Shown here: positions 15,219 to 21,227 of the stretch, piece after piece | Layout of the letters: each line of letters starts with the position of its first letter | Numbering within the stretch: the first letter of the stretch is position 1 | Source: JADDRA01 sp051005375 | GTDB taxonomy: Bacteria; Actinomycetota; Acidimicrobiia; Acidimicrobiales; CADCSY01 | Length of the DNA stretch: 22,366 bases | NCBI GenBank assembly: GCA_051005375.1 | Contig: JBPCJK010000178.1 | Span: 1 to 22,366, forward strand | Direction: 5' to 3' | Translations under genes and position numbers: made by a program | Notes under the pieces: generated by a model | Told to the model about the DNA's origin: nothing | Seen by the model: only the letters and a program-made list of their open reading frames with translations | The model's database searches: none

Positions 15219-15668
15219 ATGCGTGCGTCCCTCCTGGCTACCGTCCGCGCCCAGTTGGACCGCAAGGCCATCCGTTACAGCATGGTGTCGGTGGTGGCGG
15301 TCGGGGTCTCTCAGCTGGTGCTCATCATCTGCAACGGCGTCCTGGGCTGGTCGGCCGTGGCCTCCAACCTCGCCGCCGTCAGCATCGGGTCCATCCCCTC
15401 CTACAGCCTGAACCGCTCGTGGGTGTGGGGTAAGCGCGGTGGCAACCACCTGTGGCGGGAGGTGATGCCGTTCTGGGGCTTCGCCTTGGTCGGCCTGGCC
15501 TTCTCCACCCTGCTGGTCCACCTGGCATCTGGTTGGAACGACAGCACTGTGGTGGTCAGCGCCGCCAACCTCACCGCCTTCGGCATCCTGTGGGTGGCGA
15601 AGTACCTGTTCCTCGACTCGCTGCTGTTCGGCATCACAGTGGACGAACCGGAGCTCGTCGCTCCCTGA
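15219..15668 (+). CDS. GtrA-like membrane protein
   Basis: 149 residues from ATG 15219 (the ATG at 15213 is two codons longer). Four hydrophobic helices in the GtrA pattern: IRYSMVSVVAVGVSQLVLII, the NLAAVSIGSIPSYSLNRSWVW segment (conserved N-x-x-W region), FWGFALVGLAFSTLLVHLA and NLTAFGILWVAKYLFLD. GtrA proteins are thought to flip or support transfer of undecaprenyl/polyprenyl-linked sugars. It overlaps the following methyltransferase at CTGA, so the two are probably coupled. Together with the glycosyltransferase operon that faces it, it suggests a surface glycan locus. Confidence 0.9.
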   Translation: MRASLLATVRAQLDRKAIRYSMVSVVAVGVSQLVLIICNGVLGWSAVASNLAAVSIGSIPSYSLNRSWVWGKRGGNHLWREVMPFWGFALVGLAFSTLLVHLASGWNDSTVVVSAANLTAFGILWVAKYLFLDSLLFGITVDEPELVAP

Positions 15669-16285
15669 ACCCGGCCCTGCGCAAGTGGGCTGAGGCGGCT
15701 GTCGGCTTCATGCCGGCCCCCGAGGGCCTGGCCCTGTATGACGCTGCCGTCGATGCCCTGGCGTCCGTGCCCGACCTCCCCTTGGTGGAGATCGGGAGCT
15801 GGTGCGGGAAGTCGGCGCTGTACCTCGGTGCTGCCGCCGCCGAGCAGGCCACCCTGTTGTTCGCCGTCGACCACCACCGGGGCTCCGAGGAGCAGCAGCC
15901 GGGCTGGGAGTGGCACGATCCCTCCCTGGTCGACCCCGCCACCGGCGCCCTTGACACTCTGCCCGCCTTCCGCCGGACCATCGTGGCGGCCGGCCTGGAG
16001 TCGACGGTGGTGGCGGTGGTGGGGGAGTCGTCGGCCATCGCCCGGCACTGGGCGACCAGGTGCGCCATGGTGTTCATCGACGGCGGCCACGGGCGCCAAC
16101 CTGCCCACGCCGACTACGACGGCTGGGCCTGCCAGGTGGCCCCCGGTGGTCTCCTGGCCATCCACGACGTGTTCCCCGACCCGGCCGACGGCGGGCGCCC
16201 GCCCTACGAGGTCTACCGGCGGGCCCTCGACGACGGCTTCGTGGAGGTGTCGTCGGTGGGGTCGCTGCGGGTGCTGCGTCGGTGA
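15665..16285 (+). CDS. Class I SAM-dependent methyltransferase, probable CTG start
   Basis: 206 residues if read from CTG 15665. The conserved-looking sequence begins NPALRKWAEAAVGFMP. The SAM-binding strand is LPLVEIGSWCGKSALYLG, and the later strand and metal-type motif are VFIDGGHGRQPAHADYDGW and GGLLAIHDVFPDP. This fits the Methyltransf_24 group, which methylates sugars, lipids or small molecules. No ATG, GTG or TTG lies between the end of GtrA and ATG 15710, and that ATG would remove about 15 residues that align well with the fold start. CTG overlaps the GtrA stop as CTGA, mimicking the usual ATGA/GTGA coupling. An upstream GTG (15590) would translate antisense-like GtrA sequence. Confidence 0.85.
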   Translation: MNPALRKWAEAAVGFMPAPEGLALYDAAVDALASVPDLPLVEIGSWCGKSALYLGAAAAEQATLLFAVDHHRGSEEQQPGWEWHDPSLVDPATGALDTLPAFRRTIVAAGLESTVVAVVGESSAIARHWATRCAMVFIDGGHGRQPAHADYDGWACQVAPGGLLAIHDVFPDPADGGRPPYEVYRRALDDGFVEVSSVGSLRVLRR

Positions 16286-16319
16286 GCGGCCACAGGCGGG
16301 GCTCGTTTTCGTTCTGGCG

Positions 16320-17390
16320 TCAGTGAGTGACGACGGTTTCCGCAACTGGTTGACGTAAGAACCCGGAATGAACCGGGCGTTCGACGATCACCCCGGCAGC
16401 GGGGGTGGTGCCCGAGAGGGCGTCGGCGGCCAGGACCACGGCAGCGGCGCTGTAGGTCGATCGCTCCCCTCCGGGGAAGTGCACCTTCTCGGGGAGGACG
16501 ATGCCGGTGTGGTAGGCGCCGTTGTCGGCCCGTAGGTGCTGGCCCCAGGTCAACAGGTCGAGGGCCCGGGCCTCCAGCCCCACAGCCAGGTGGGCCATGG
16601 CGCACTCAGCGGTCTCCGCCGCTGTGACCCACGGTCGGTCGTGGACGCAGCGGGCCCCCCAGCCGTCGAGGATGAAGCGGTCCCAGCCGTCGTCCAGACG
16701 CCGGCGACCGGCGTCACCCCGCACCACCCCCGAGAGCACCGGGTAGTACCAGTCCATGGCCCAGCGGTCCTTGGGGGCGAAGGCCCCCGGCCGGGTGGCC
16801 ACCGCATGGGCCAGGGCAGCCCGGGAACGCTCCCATCGGGATCGCTCGAGGCCGAGGCGACGGGCAGCGGCGAGGGCGCACCCCAGGCTGTGGCATATCG
16901 ACGACGAGCCGGTGAGCAGGGCGAAGGACCAAGGGGTGCCGTCGGCGTGGCGGGCCCAGATGACCTCACCGCCGGGCGCCTGCAGCCCGAGCACGAAGTC
17001 GACGGCAGCGTCCACCACTGGCCACATGGCCTCCAGGAACCCCCGGTCGCCGGTGAGGCTGAAGTGGTGCCAGACGCCGGTGGCCACGTAGGCGCACACG
17101 TTGGCGTCGAGGGTGGCCTCCTTCACCCGGTCGGCCAGGTAGTACTGGTGCCAGGCGCCGTCGGGCCGCTGCTGGCCGACCAGCCAGTCGTAGCCGGCTT
17201 CGGCTTCCCGCCTCCTCCCGCCCACGGCCAGCGCCATGGCCGCCTCCACCTGGTTCCAGGGATCGGCGTGGCCCCCGGGGAACCATGGGACCATCCCTGA
17301 CGGCAGCTGCACGGCGGCGATGCTGTCGACGGTGCGGGCCACCTCGGCCGCGGTCAGGACGCCGGGAACGACCGGGAGGGCAAGGCTCAC
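16320..17390 (-). CDS. Alpha/alpha-toroid protein (prenyltransferase/six-hairpin glycosidase-like)
   Basis: 356 residues from GTG 17390. Repeated helical hairpins with aromatic-rich turns: IAAVQLPSGMVPWFPGGHAD, DWLVGQQRPDGAWHQYYL, HHFSLTGDRGFLEAMWPVVD, DRWAMDWYYPVLSGVV, and DDGWDRFILDGWGARCVHD. This is typical of proteins annotated as prenyltransferase/squalene-cyclase-like or six-hairpin glycosidase-like; no catalytic assignment is safe. GTG overlaps the methyltransferase stop as GTGA, so it is the third gene of the glycosyltransferase operon. The frame remains open upstream to 17726 but that is a shadow of the methyltransferase. The stop lies 34 bases from the convergent methyltransferase at 16285. 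Given the operon, a role in surface glycan or lipid-linked sugar metabolism is likely but unproven. Confidence 0.8.
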   Translation of the reverse strand: MSLALPVVPGVLTAAEVARTVDSIAAVQLPSGMVPWFPGGHADPWNQVEAAMALAVGGRRREAEAGYDWLVGQQRPDGAWHQYYLADRVKEATLDANVCAYVATGVWHHFSLTGDRGFLEAMWPVVDAAVDFVLGLQAPGGEVIWARHADGTPWSFALLTGSSSICHSLGCALAAARRLGLERSRWERSRAALAHAVATRPGAFAPKDRWAMDWYYPVLSGVVRGDAGRRRLDDGWDRFILDGWGARCVHDRPWVTAAETAECAMAHLAVGLEARALDLLTWGQHLRADNGAYHTGIVLPEKVHFPGGERSTYSAAAVVLAADALSGTTPAAGVIVERPVHSGFLRQPVAETVVTH

Positions 17391-18109
17391 CGGGGGAAGA
17401 CTGAGGTCTTCCTGGCGTAGACGACCAGGCTCTTGCCCAGCACTGGGTTGAGCATGGCTTCGACGGCGCCGACGAGCCGCGGCCTGCGGGTGATGTCCCA
17501 CACCAGGAAGCGGTGGTAGGCCCGGACCAGGGGATGACGGTCGTCGGCCGGCCCCACCGCGCAGCGCAGCCACCAGTAGGGGCTGTGCAGGGCGTGGGCC
17601 CGGTGGTCGGCGTAGGGGCGCAGGCCCGCGGCCAGGAGCCGGTGCCGCAGCCCGGCCCACGAGTAGATGCGGACGTGGCCGCCCTCGACGGCAGGAGCGT
17701 GGTAGTCGGCGGACAAAGCCCAACACAGCCGCTCGGGGAGCTGGGAGGGAACGGTCACGGCGATGGCGCCGCCCGGTCGCAGCACCCGGGCCAGCTCGGC
17801 AACGGCAGTGCCGTCGTCGATGACGTGCTCCAGCACCTCGGCGGCGATGACCCGGTCGAAGGTGGCGTCCGGGAACGGGAGGTGCAGGGCGTGGCCACCC
17901 ACGACGGCGCCGTCCGTGCCCGGACCTTCGGCGGCGATGGCGCTGAACATGTCCCGGACGTCCTTGAGCTCGGCCAGGTCGACGTCGAGGGCCACCACCC
18001 TCGCTCCTCGCCGGGCCGCTTCAAAGGCGTGGCGACCGCCCCCGCAGCCGAGGTCGAGGAGGCGCTCGTCGGGGACGAGCCCCAACCGGTGATAGCGCAC
18101 GGTCAGCAT
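17387..18109 (-). CDS. Class I SAM-dependent methyltransferase (type 11)
   Basis: 240 residues. Motif I is RLLDLGCGGGRHAFEAARRG (residues ~16-35), the acidic end of strand two is VVALDVD, and motif IV/post-motif are PFPDATFDRVIAAEVLEHV and ELARVLRPGGAIAVTVP. The C-terminal part (SWAGLRHRLLAAGLRPYADH and on) is typical of methyltransferases acting on sugars or lipids in cell-envelope clusters. ATG at 18109 overlaps the glycosyltransferase stop by 7 bases (18103-18109) and its own stop overlaps the next GTG, so all three genes are translationally coupled. The acceptor is unknown. Confidence 0.92.
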   Translation of the reverse strand: MLTVRYHRLGLVPDERLLDLGCGGGRHAFEAARRGARVVALDVDLAELKDVRDMFSAIAAEGPGTDGAVVGGHALHLPFPDATFDRVIAAEVLEHVIDDGTAVAELARVLRPGGAIAVTVPSQLPERLCWALSADYHAPAVEGGHVRIYSWAGLRHRLLAAGLRPYADHRAHALHSPYWWLRCAVGPADDRHPLVRAYHRFLVWDITRRPRLVGAVEAMLNPVLGKSLVVYARKTSVFPR

Positions 18110-19365
18110 CGGTCGGCCACCTCGGCGATCACCTCTCGGTACTGTTCGACGGTGGCCTCGGCCGTGGCTCGCCAGGTGTAGCGCTCGAACGCCCGCCGGC
18201 GTCCGGCCCTCCCCAAGGCGCCACGTCGCTCTGCGTCACCCAGCAGGTCGCCGATGGCGGCGGCCAGGGCACCGGCGTCGGCGGGGTTGACCAGCACCGA
18301 GCTGCGGCCATCGGTGCCGAGCACCTCGGGCAGGGCGCCGCCGGTGGTAGCCACCACCGCCACCCCGCAGGACATGGCCTCGACGGCGGGCAGGGAGAAC
18401 CCCTCGTAGAGCGACGGGACCACGGCCACCTCGGCCTCGGCGTAGAGGCGGACGAGGTCGTCGTCGCTCACGGCGGTGACGAAGCGCACCGCCGCGCCGA
18501 TGCCCAACTGCTGCACCAGCCGACGGACCGGGCTGTGTGGACCGAGGGTACCGACCACCACCAACGTCGCCTCGGGGCGCTCCACCCGGACCTTGGCCAG
18601 CGCCTCCAGCAGGTGGGCCAGCCCCTTCATGGAGACGTCGGCCGACGCCGTGGTAATCAGCCGACCCCGCACCCGCGCCACCCCGGGAAGGGGGCGCCAG
18701 CGCGCCGGGTCGACGCCGACGGGCACCACCCGCAGTCGATCCGGGGCGACCCCGTGGTCGGCGACGATGTCGTCGAGCGACGACTGCGACACGGTAAGGA
18801 TGCGGGGCAGCCGGCGGGCGACCCGGCCCTGCATCCGGGTGAAGCCGTAGAACCGGCGCAGGGTCAGCCGGCGCTGGGCGCTGGGAGCGTGGGCCAGCTC
18901 GACCCGGCGGTCGACGGTGACGGGGTGGTGGATGGTGGCGACCACGGGGATGCCCAGCCCATGGGGAGGCGGGGCCTGGATGCGGAGCAGGCCGGTTCCC
19001 AGGCACTGGTTGTCGTGGACGACGTCGAAGTCGTGGCGGCGCTCGGCCAGGGCCCGGTGGGCCCGGAGGCTGAAGGTGAGGGGCTCGGGGAAGCCGGCGG
19101 TGCACATTAGGGCGTACTCGGCCACGTCGGTCCAGCTCCGGAGCTCATCGGCCCGGGGGCGCCGGAAAGGGTCGGGCTGGCGGTACAGGTCCAGGCCGGG
19201 TACCCGCTGGAGCCGGACCCGCTCGTCGAGGTCGGGGTAGGGCGGACCGCTGAGCACCTCGACGTGGTGGCCGAGGTCGGCCAGGACCCGGCTCAGGTGG
19301 CGGACGTAGACCCCCTGGCCGCCGCAGTGAGGGTTTCCCCGGTAGGCCAGCAGGGCGACCCGCAG
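18103..19365 (-). CDS. Glycosyltransferase family 4 (GT-B), probable CTG start
   Basis: 420 residues from CTG 19365. The N-terminal Rossmann start LRVALLAYRGNPHCGGQGVY followed by VRHLSRVLADLGHHVEVLSG is exactly what a GT4 begins with. The C-terminal nucleotide-sugar site is VVPSLYEGFSLPAVEAMSCG with the two conserved Glu. No ATG, GTG or TTG exists in this frame between the in-frame stop at 19480-19482 and GTG 19257. That GTG would delete the glycine-rich loop and first helix. So either CTG 19365 is the start, or the gene is joined to the 19-codon ORF upstream by a frameshift. Probable role: transfer of a sugar from a nucleotide donor to a lipid or glycan on the inner side of the membrane. 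First gene of a three-gene coupled operon. Confidence 0.9.
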   Translation of the reverse strand: MRVALLAYRGNPHCGGQGVYVRHLSRVLADLGHHVEVLSGPPYPDLDERVRLQRVPGLDLYRQPDPFRRPRADELRSWTDVAEYALMCTAGFPEPLTFSLRAHRALAERRHDFDVVHDNQCLGTGLLRIQAPPPHGLGIPVVATIHHPVTVDRRVELAHAPSAQRRLTLRRFYGFTRMQGRVARRLPRILTVSQSSLDDIVADHGVAPDRLRVVPVGVDPARWRPLPGVARVRGRLITTASADVSMKGLAHLLEALAKVRVERPEATLVVVGTLGPHSPVRRLVQQLGIGAAVRFVTAVSDDDLVRLYAEAEVAVVPSLYEGFSLPAVEAMSCGVAVVATTGGALPEVLGTDGRSSVLVNPADAGALAAAIGDLLGDAERRGALGRAGRRRAFERYTWRATAEATVEQYREVIAEVADRC

Positions 19366-19430
19366 GGCGCCGTCGGAAAGGGCCGCGGCTGTTGGCGACG
19401 CCGGTGGCGCCTGGCCCTGTTGCAGCGGGT

Positions 19431-19490
19431 TCAGGACATCAGGTCGCCGGCGTCGACGCGCACGGCGAGCTGCTCGGTCTCAGTGGGCAC
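19431..19490 (-). CDS. Possible 19-residue leader ORF or frameshifted GT N-terminus
   Basis: A GTG preceded at 7 bases by TAAGCT opens a 20-codon frame (19 residues, MPTETEQLAVRVDAGDLMS as read from GTG) ending TGA at 19431, 65 bases before the putative CTG start of the glycosyltransferase. The promoter layout is the same as for other genes here, so the message probably begins with this ORF. It is either a small leaderless leader peptide or the true beginning of a glycosyltransferase with a lost or gained base. Confidence 0.35.
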   Translation of the reverse strand: MPTETEQLAVRVDAGDLMS

Positions 19491-19497
19491 CTGGGCG

Positions 19498-19503
19498 AGC
19501 TTA
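19498..19503 (-). promoter_or_regulatory. -10 box TAAGCT for the glycosyltransferase operon
   Basis: TAAGCT on the - strand ends 7 bases before GTG 19490. Its TAA is also the stop codon of the XRE-like frame, so the box could be partly coincidental. Confidence 0.45.
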
Positions 19504-19737
19504 CCGGCGGGGCATCGGTCGGTCCGGGGCGGAGCTGGCTTCGGTTGGTGGGCTGAGCGAGAACAGGTCGCCCGGTTGGCAGTCGAGCACGTCGCAGATC
19601 CGGGTGAGGGTGGAGAACCGTGCCGCCTGGCCGGCTGCGGCTATTTGAGAGCGAAGGGCATGAGTCGGCGCCGCTCCTAGAGACTGCCCCCCACCGGGAT
19701 CAGCGAGAGATGCGGCGATACCCAGCGCCGACCTCAC
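19501..19737 (-). pseudogene. XRE/Cro-type HTH regulator, probably decayed
   Basis: From GTG 19737 the frame gives 78 residues. Residues ~28-59 (LRSQIAAAGQAARFSTLTRI, then CDVLDCQPGDLF) are a clear recognition helix and C-terminal part of a short XRE/YozG-type HTH. The first helix and the helix-2 region (about residues 1-27) are Gly/Ala/Pro-rich and not convincing. The frame overlaps the PIN gene by 38 bases. It is most likely a truncated regulator, perhaps once the antitoxin or repressor of the neighbouring module; a functional short protein cannot be excluded. Confidence 0.5.
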
Positions 19738-20131
19738 GGGCGGCGGCACTGATCCGTGGTCCGTCGTCGCCCTCCCACACACATAGCGGCGCCGCCAGGT
19801 GATGAGCGGCGGCAACCGCCTCGGCGCCGAGGGTGGAGAGTCCGTACAGGTGAGCGAGCTCGGCCATGCGGAACGCCAGTGATCGCATGGGGACGACCAT
19901 GATGGCCTCGGGAAGGGCGAGGAGGGTTCGACCGAGCGCCCTTCGGCGTTCGTTCGACCAGGCACCGGTGAGGCGGCCTCCTCGCGCCGCCACGACGGCC
20001 TTGCACAACCGTCCGTAGTACAAGTTGGTCGTCGCCGGATCGTGGTCGTTGAGGACCGCCGCCAGCTCCTCGCTGCGCTCGTCGGAGAGCAGGTCCCGCA
20101 ACAGGTGATCGTCGAGGACGGCTGTCGTCAC
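19700..20131 (-). CDS. PIN-domain (VapC-like) toxin
   Basis: 143 residues from GTG 20131. The N-terminal strand ends in acidic residues (TTAVLDDHLLRDLL, Asp7/Asp8). A central acidic helix (FRMAELAHLYGLS) and a C-terminal acidic cluster (LCVWEGDDGPRISAAAREVG) follow, in the order and spacing of PIN nucleases. The third acidic position is less canonical than in typical VapC. PIN toxins cleave RNA in a Mg-dependent way. GTG overlaps the antitoxin stop as GTGA, so they are coupled. The partner is an AbrB-type protein rather than a Phd/RHH antitoxin. Confidence 0.75.
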   Translation of the reverse strand: MTTAVLDDHLLRDLLSDERSEELAAVLNDHDPATTNLYYGRLCKAVVAARGGRLTGAWSNERRRALGRTLLALPEAIMVVPMRSLAFRMAELAHLYGLSTLGAEAVAAAHHLAAPLCVWEGDDGPRISAAAREVGAGYRRISR

Positions 20132-20367
20132 GTGGTTGCCATATCCGGGTCCTCGGCCAGGGAACCGACGAAGGCAGCGTGCTCTTCACGGCTGAGGAGG
20201 TCACCGAGCAGGTACCGACCTTCGCCCTTGGGCACGGTCAACACGCCAAACCCGAGATCGAGCACGTCGACGGGCCCGCCCTGGGTGAGGTGCCATCGGT
20301 GGCGGGCTGGAGCCGGGAGCGACATCTGCCCGGACGACGAGACCAGGTACTCCTGGATCTTGCTCAT
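20128..20367 (-). CDS. AbrB/MazE-fold antitoxin
   Basis: 79 residues starting MSKIQEYLVSSSGQMSLPAP, the swapped-hairpin AbrB/SpoVT DNA-binding fold (residues ~5-50, ending FGVLTVPKGEG), then a C-terminal segment (LLGDLLSREEHAAFVGSLAE) likely to bind and block the toxin. Start ATG 20367 is chosen over upstream in-frame starts by the TAGGAT box 8 bases before it. Probable autorepressor: an inverted repeat CCTAC-N8-GTAGG overlaps the -10 box. Confidence 0.82.
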   Translation of the reverse strand: MSKIQEYLVSSSGQMSLPAPARHRWHLTQGGPVDVLDLGFGVLTVPKGEGRYLLGDLLSREEHAAFVGSLAEDPDMATT

Positions 20368-20375
20368 GTCTGTCG

Positions 20376-20395
20376 ATCCTACTTGGTTCCGTAGG
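20376..20395 (-). promoter_or_regulatory. -10 box TAGGAT with overlapping operator of the AbrB/PIN module
   Basis: TAGGAT (20381-20376) ends 8 bases before the ATG. Arms CCTAC (20378-20382) and GTAGG (20391-20395), 8 bases apart, cover it, as expected for an autoregulated antitoxin. Binding is inferred. Confidence 0.5.
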
Positions 20396-20423
20396 GTGCT
20401 GCACCAAACTGGCCGGAGTACCC

Positions 20424-20586
20424 AAACGGCCTCGGGAAGGGGACGGGGCCTGCGCTCAAGTCGAACCGTGGCGTCCTTCACCTCGCCTCTCGACGTCGGA
20501 GCCGCTCGGACGCCAGGGGCTCGGCCACGGCCAGGGCGGAGCCGGTGAGGGTGCTGGCGCCGACGGGCTCGGTTCGATGGGGGTCA
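20424..20586 (-). pseudogene. Remnant of an lnt 3' end
   Basis: 20457-20543 matches 21207-21291, the real lnt 3' end plus the bases after it, at roughly four of five positions. Read on the - strand, it encodes SALAVAEPLASERLRRREAR and a TGA at 20478-20480, aligned with lnt's AALAVAGPWAAERIRRRPPR and its TGA. A weaker match extends to CAAACGG (20423-20429 versus 21192-21198). The frame upstream continues directly from the MazF stop codon (VDC, stop, VDPHRTEPVG). No start codon: a fragment only. With 20396-20423 it fills the stretch between the two TA modules. Confidence 0.72.
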
Positions 20587-20588
20587 AC

Positions 20589-20903
20589 TCAACAGTCGAC
20601 AGCGTCGCCCAGTGCAGCGCAGACGGCGGCCATGGCGACAGGGCCCAGCGAGCAGATGCGAGTTGTGAGGTAGGCCTTGGGTAGCACCCGGAGGTTGTCG
20701 AGGCTGGCGGCGCACGCTTCCGGCATGCCTTCCTCGGGGCCGAGCGGGACCTCGGTGGCGATGCCGCGCACGTGCCGGGTGACCGGCGCTGCCAGGAGGG
20801 AGTGCAGAACAGGGATGGCTCGGCTGCGGGTGAGCACGACGAACGGGCGTCGACCGGTGTCGGGCACCTCGGCCCACCACACCTCGCCTCGGTCGGGGCT
20901 CAC
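20589..20903 (-). CDS. MazF/PemK-family endoribonuclease toxin
   Basis: 104 residues. MazF marks: RGEVWWAEVPDTGRRPFVVL (residues ~5-24), the catalytic Arg in GRRP, Thr in LLAAPVTRHVRG, then VPLGPEEGMPEACAASLDNL and the C-terminal LTTRICSLGPVAMAAVCAAL. Family role: sequence-specific mRNA cleavage, held by the upstream antitoxin. Starts GTG 20903 (overlapping the antitoxin stop as GTGA) or GTG 20906. The stop is followed at once by the lnt remnant, so the 3' boundary of this module is the duplication join. Confidence 0.9.
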   Translation of the reverse strand: MSPDRGEVWWAEVPDTGRRPFVVLTRSRAIPVLHSLLAAPVTRHVRGIATEVPLGPEEGMPEACAASLDNLRVLPKAYLTTRICSLGPVAMAAVCAALGDAVDC

Positions 20904-21154
20904 CACGGCTCCTCGGCGATGGCGTGGCGGAGAGAGGCCAAGGCGGCTTCGTCCTCCCCAGGGGTGGGAGGCATCCTGGTGTAACCGTCGATGAGACCCT
21001 CGTCGACCGTTCTGCGACGGTCGGCATCGGCGATGGCGATCACGCCCGCCCGCACGGCGGCCGCTCGGCTCTCGTACCGGCCTCGCTGGACGAGGTCGTC
21101 CACGGTCGCCAGCAACTCGGTCGGGAGACGCACGGCGATCTGCTCGTTGGGCAT
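20900..21154 (-). CDS. Ribbon-helix-helix antitoxin (MazE-like partner)
   Basis: 84 residues. The N-terminal RHH fold is PNEQIAVRLPTELLATVDDL with RYESRAAAVRAGVIAI (residues ~2-45), and the acidic C-terminus (DEGLIDGYTRMPPTPGEDEA) contains the toxin-binding region. ATG 21154 is preferred to ATG 21166 because TATGCT ends 7 bases before it. The stop overlaps the MazF start. Its promoter lies in the stretch after the lnt stop, so the module is expressed independently of lnt. Confidence 0.85.
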   Translation of the reverse strand: MPNEQIAVRLPTELLATVDDLVQRGRYESRAAAVRAGVIAIADADRRRTVDEGLIDGYTRMPPTPGEDEAALASLRHAIAEEPW

Positions 21155-21161
21155 CTCGGCG

Positions 21162-21167
21162 AGCATA
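21162..21167 (-). promoter_or_regulatory. -10 box TATGCT, leaderless promoter of the RHH/MazF module
   Basis: TATGCT on the - strand ends 7 bases before ATG 21154; the ATG at 21166 lies inside this box. Confidence 0.55.
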
Positions 21168-21227
21168 CCGATCTGGGATGGGCCCCTGGTTCAAACGGTC
21201 CTTCGGCAAGTCGAACGGTGACGGCCT

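Noticed and set aside
19264..19680. A + strand frame of 138 codons between the glycosyltransferase and the toxin module
   Set aside because: Antisense to the glycosyltransferase N-terminus, the leader ORF and the XRE fragment; no recognisable domain or start signal.
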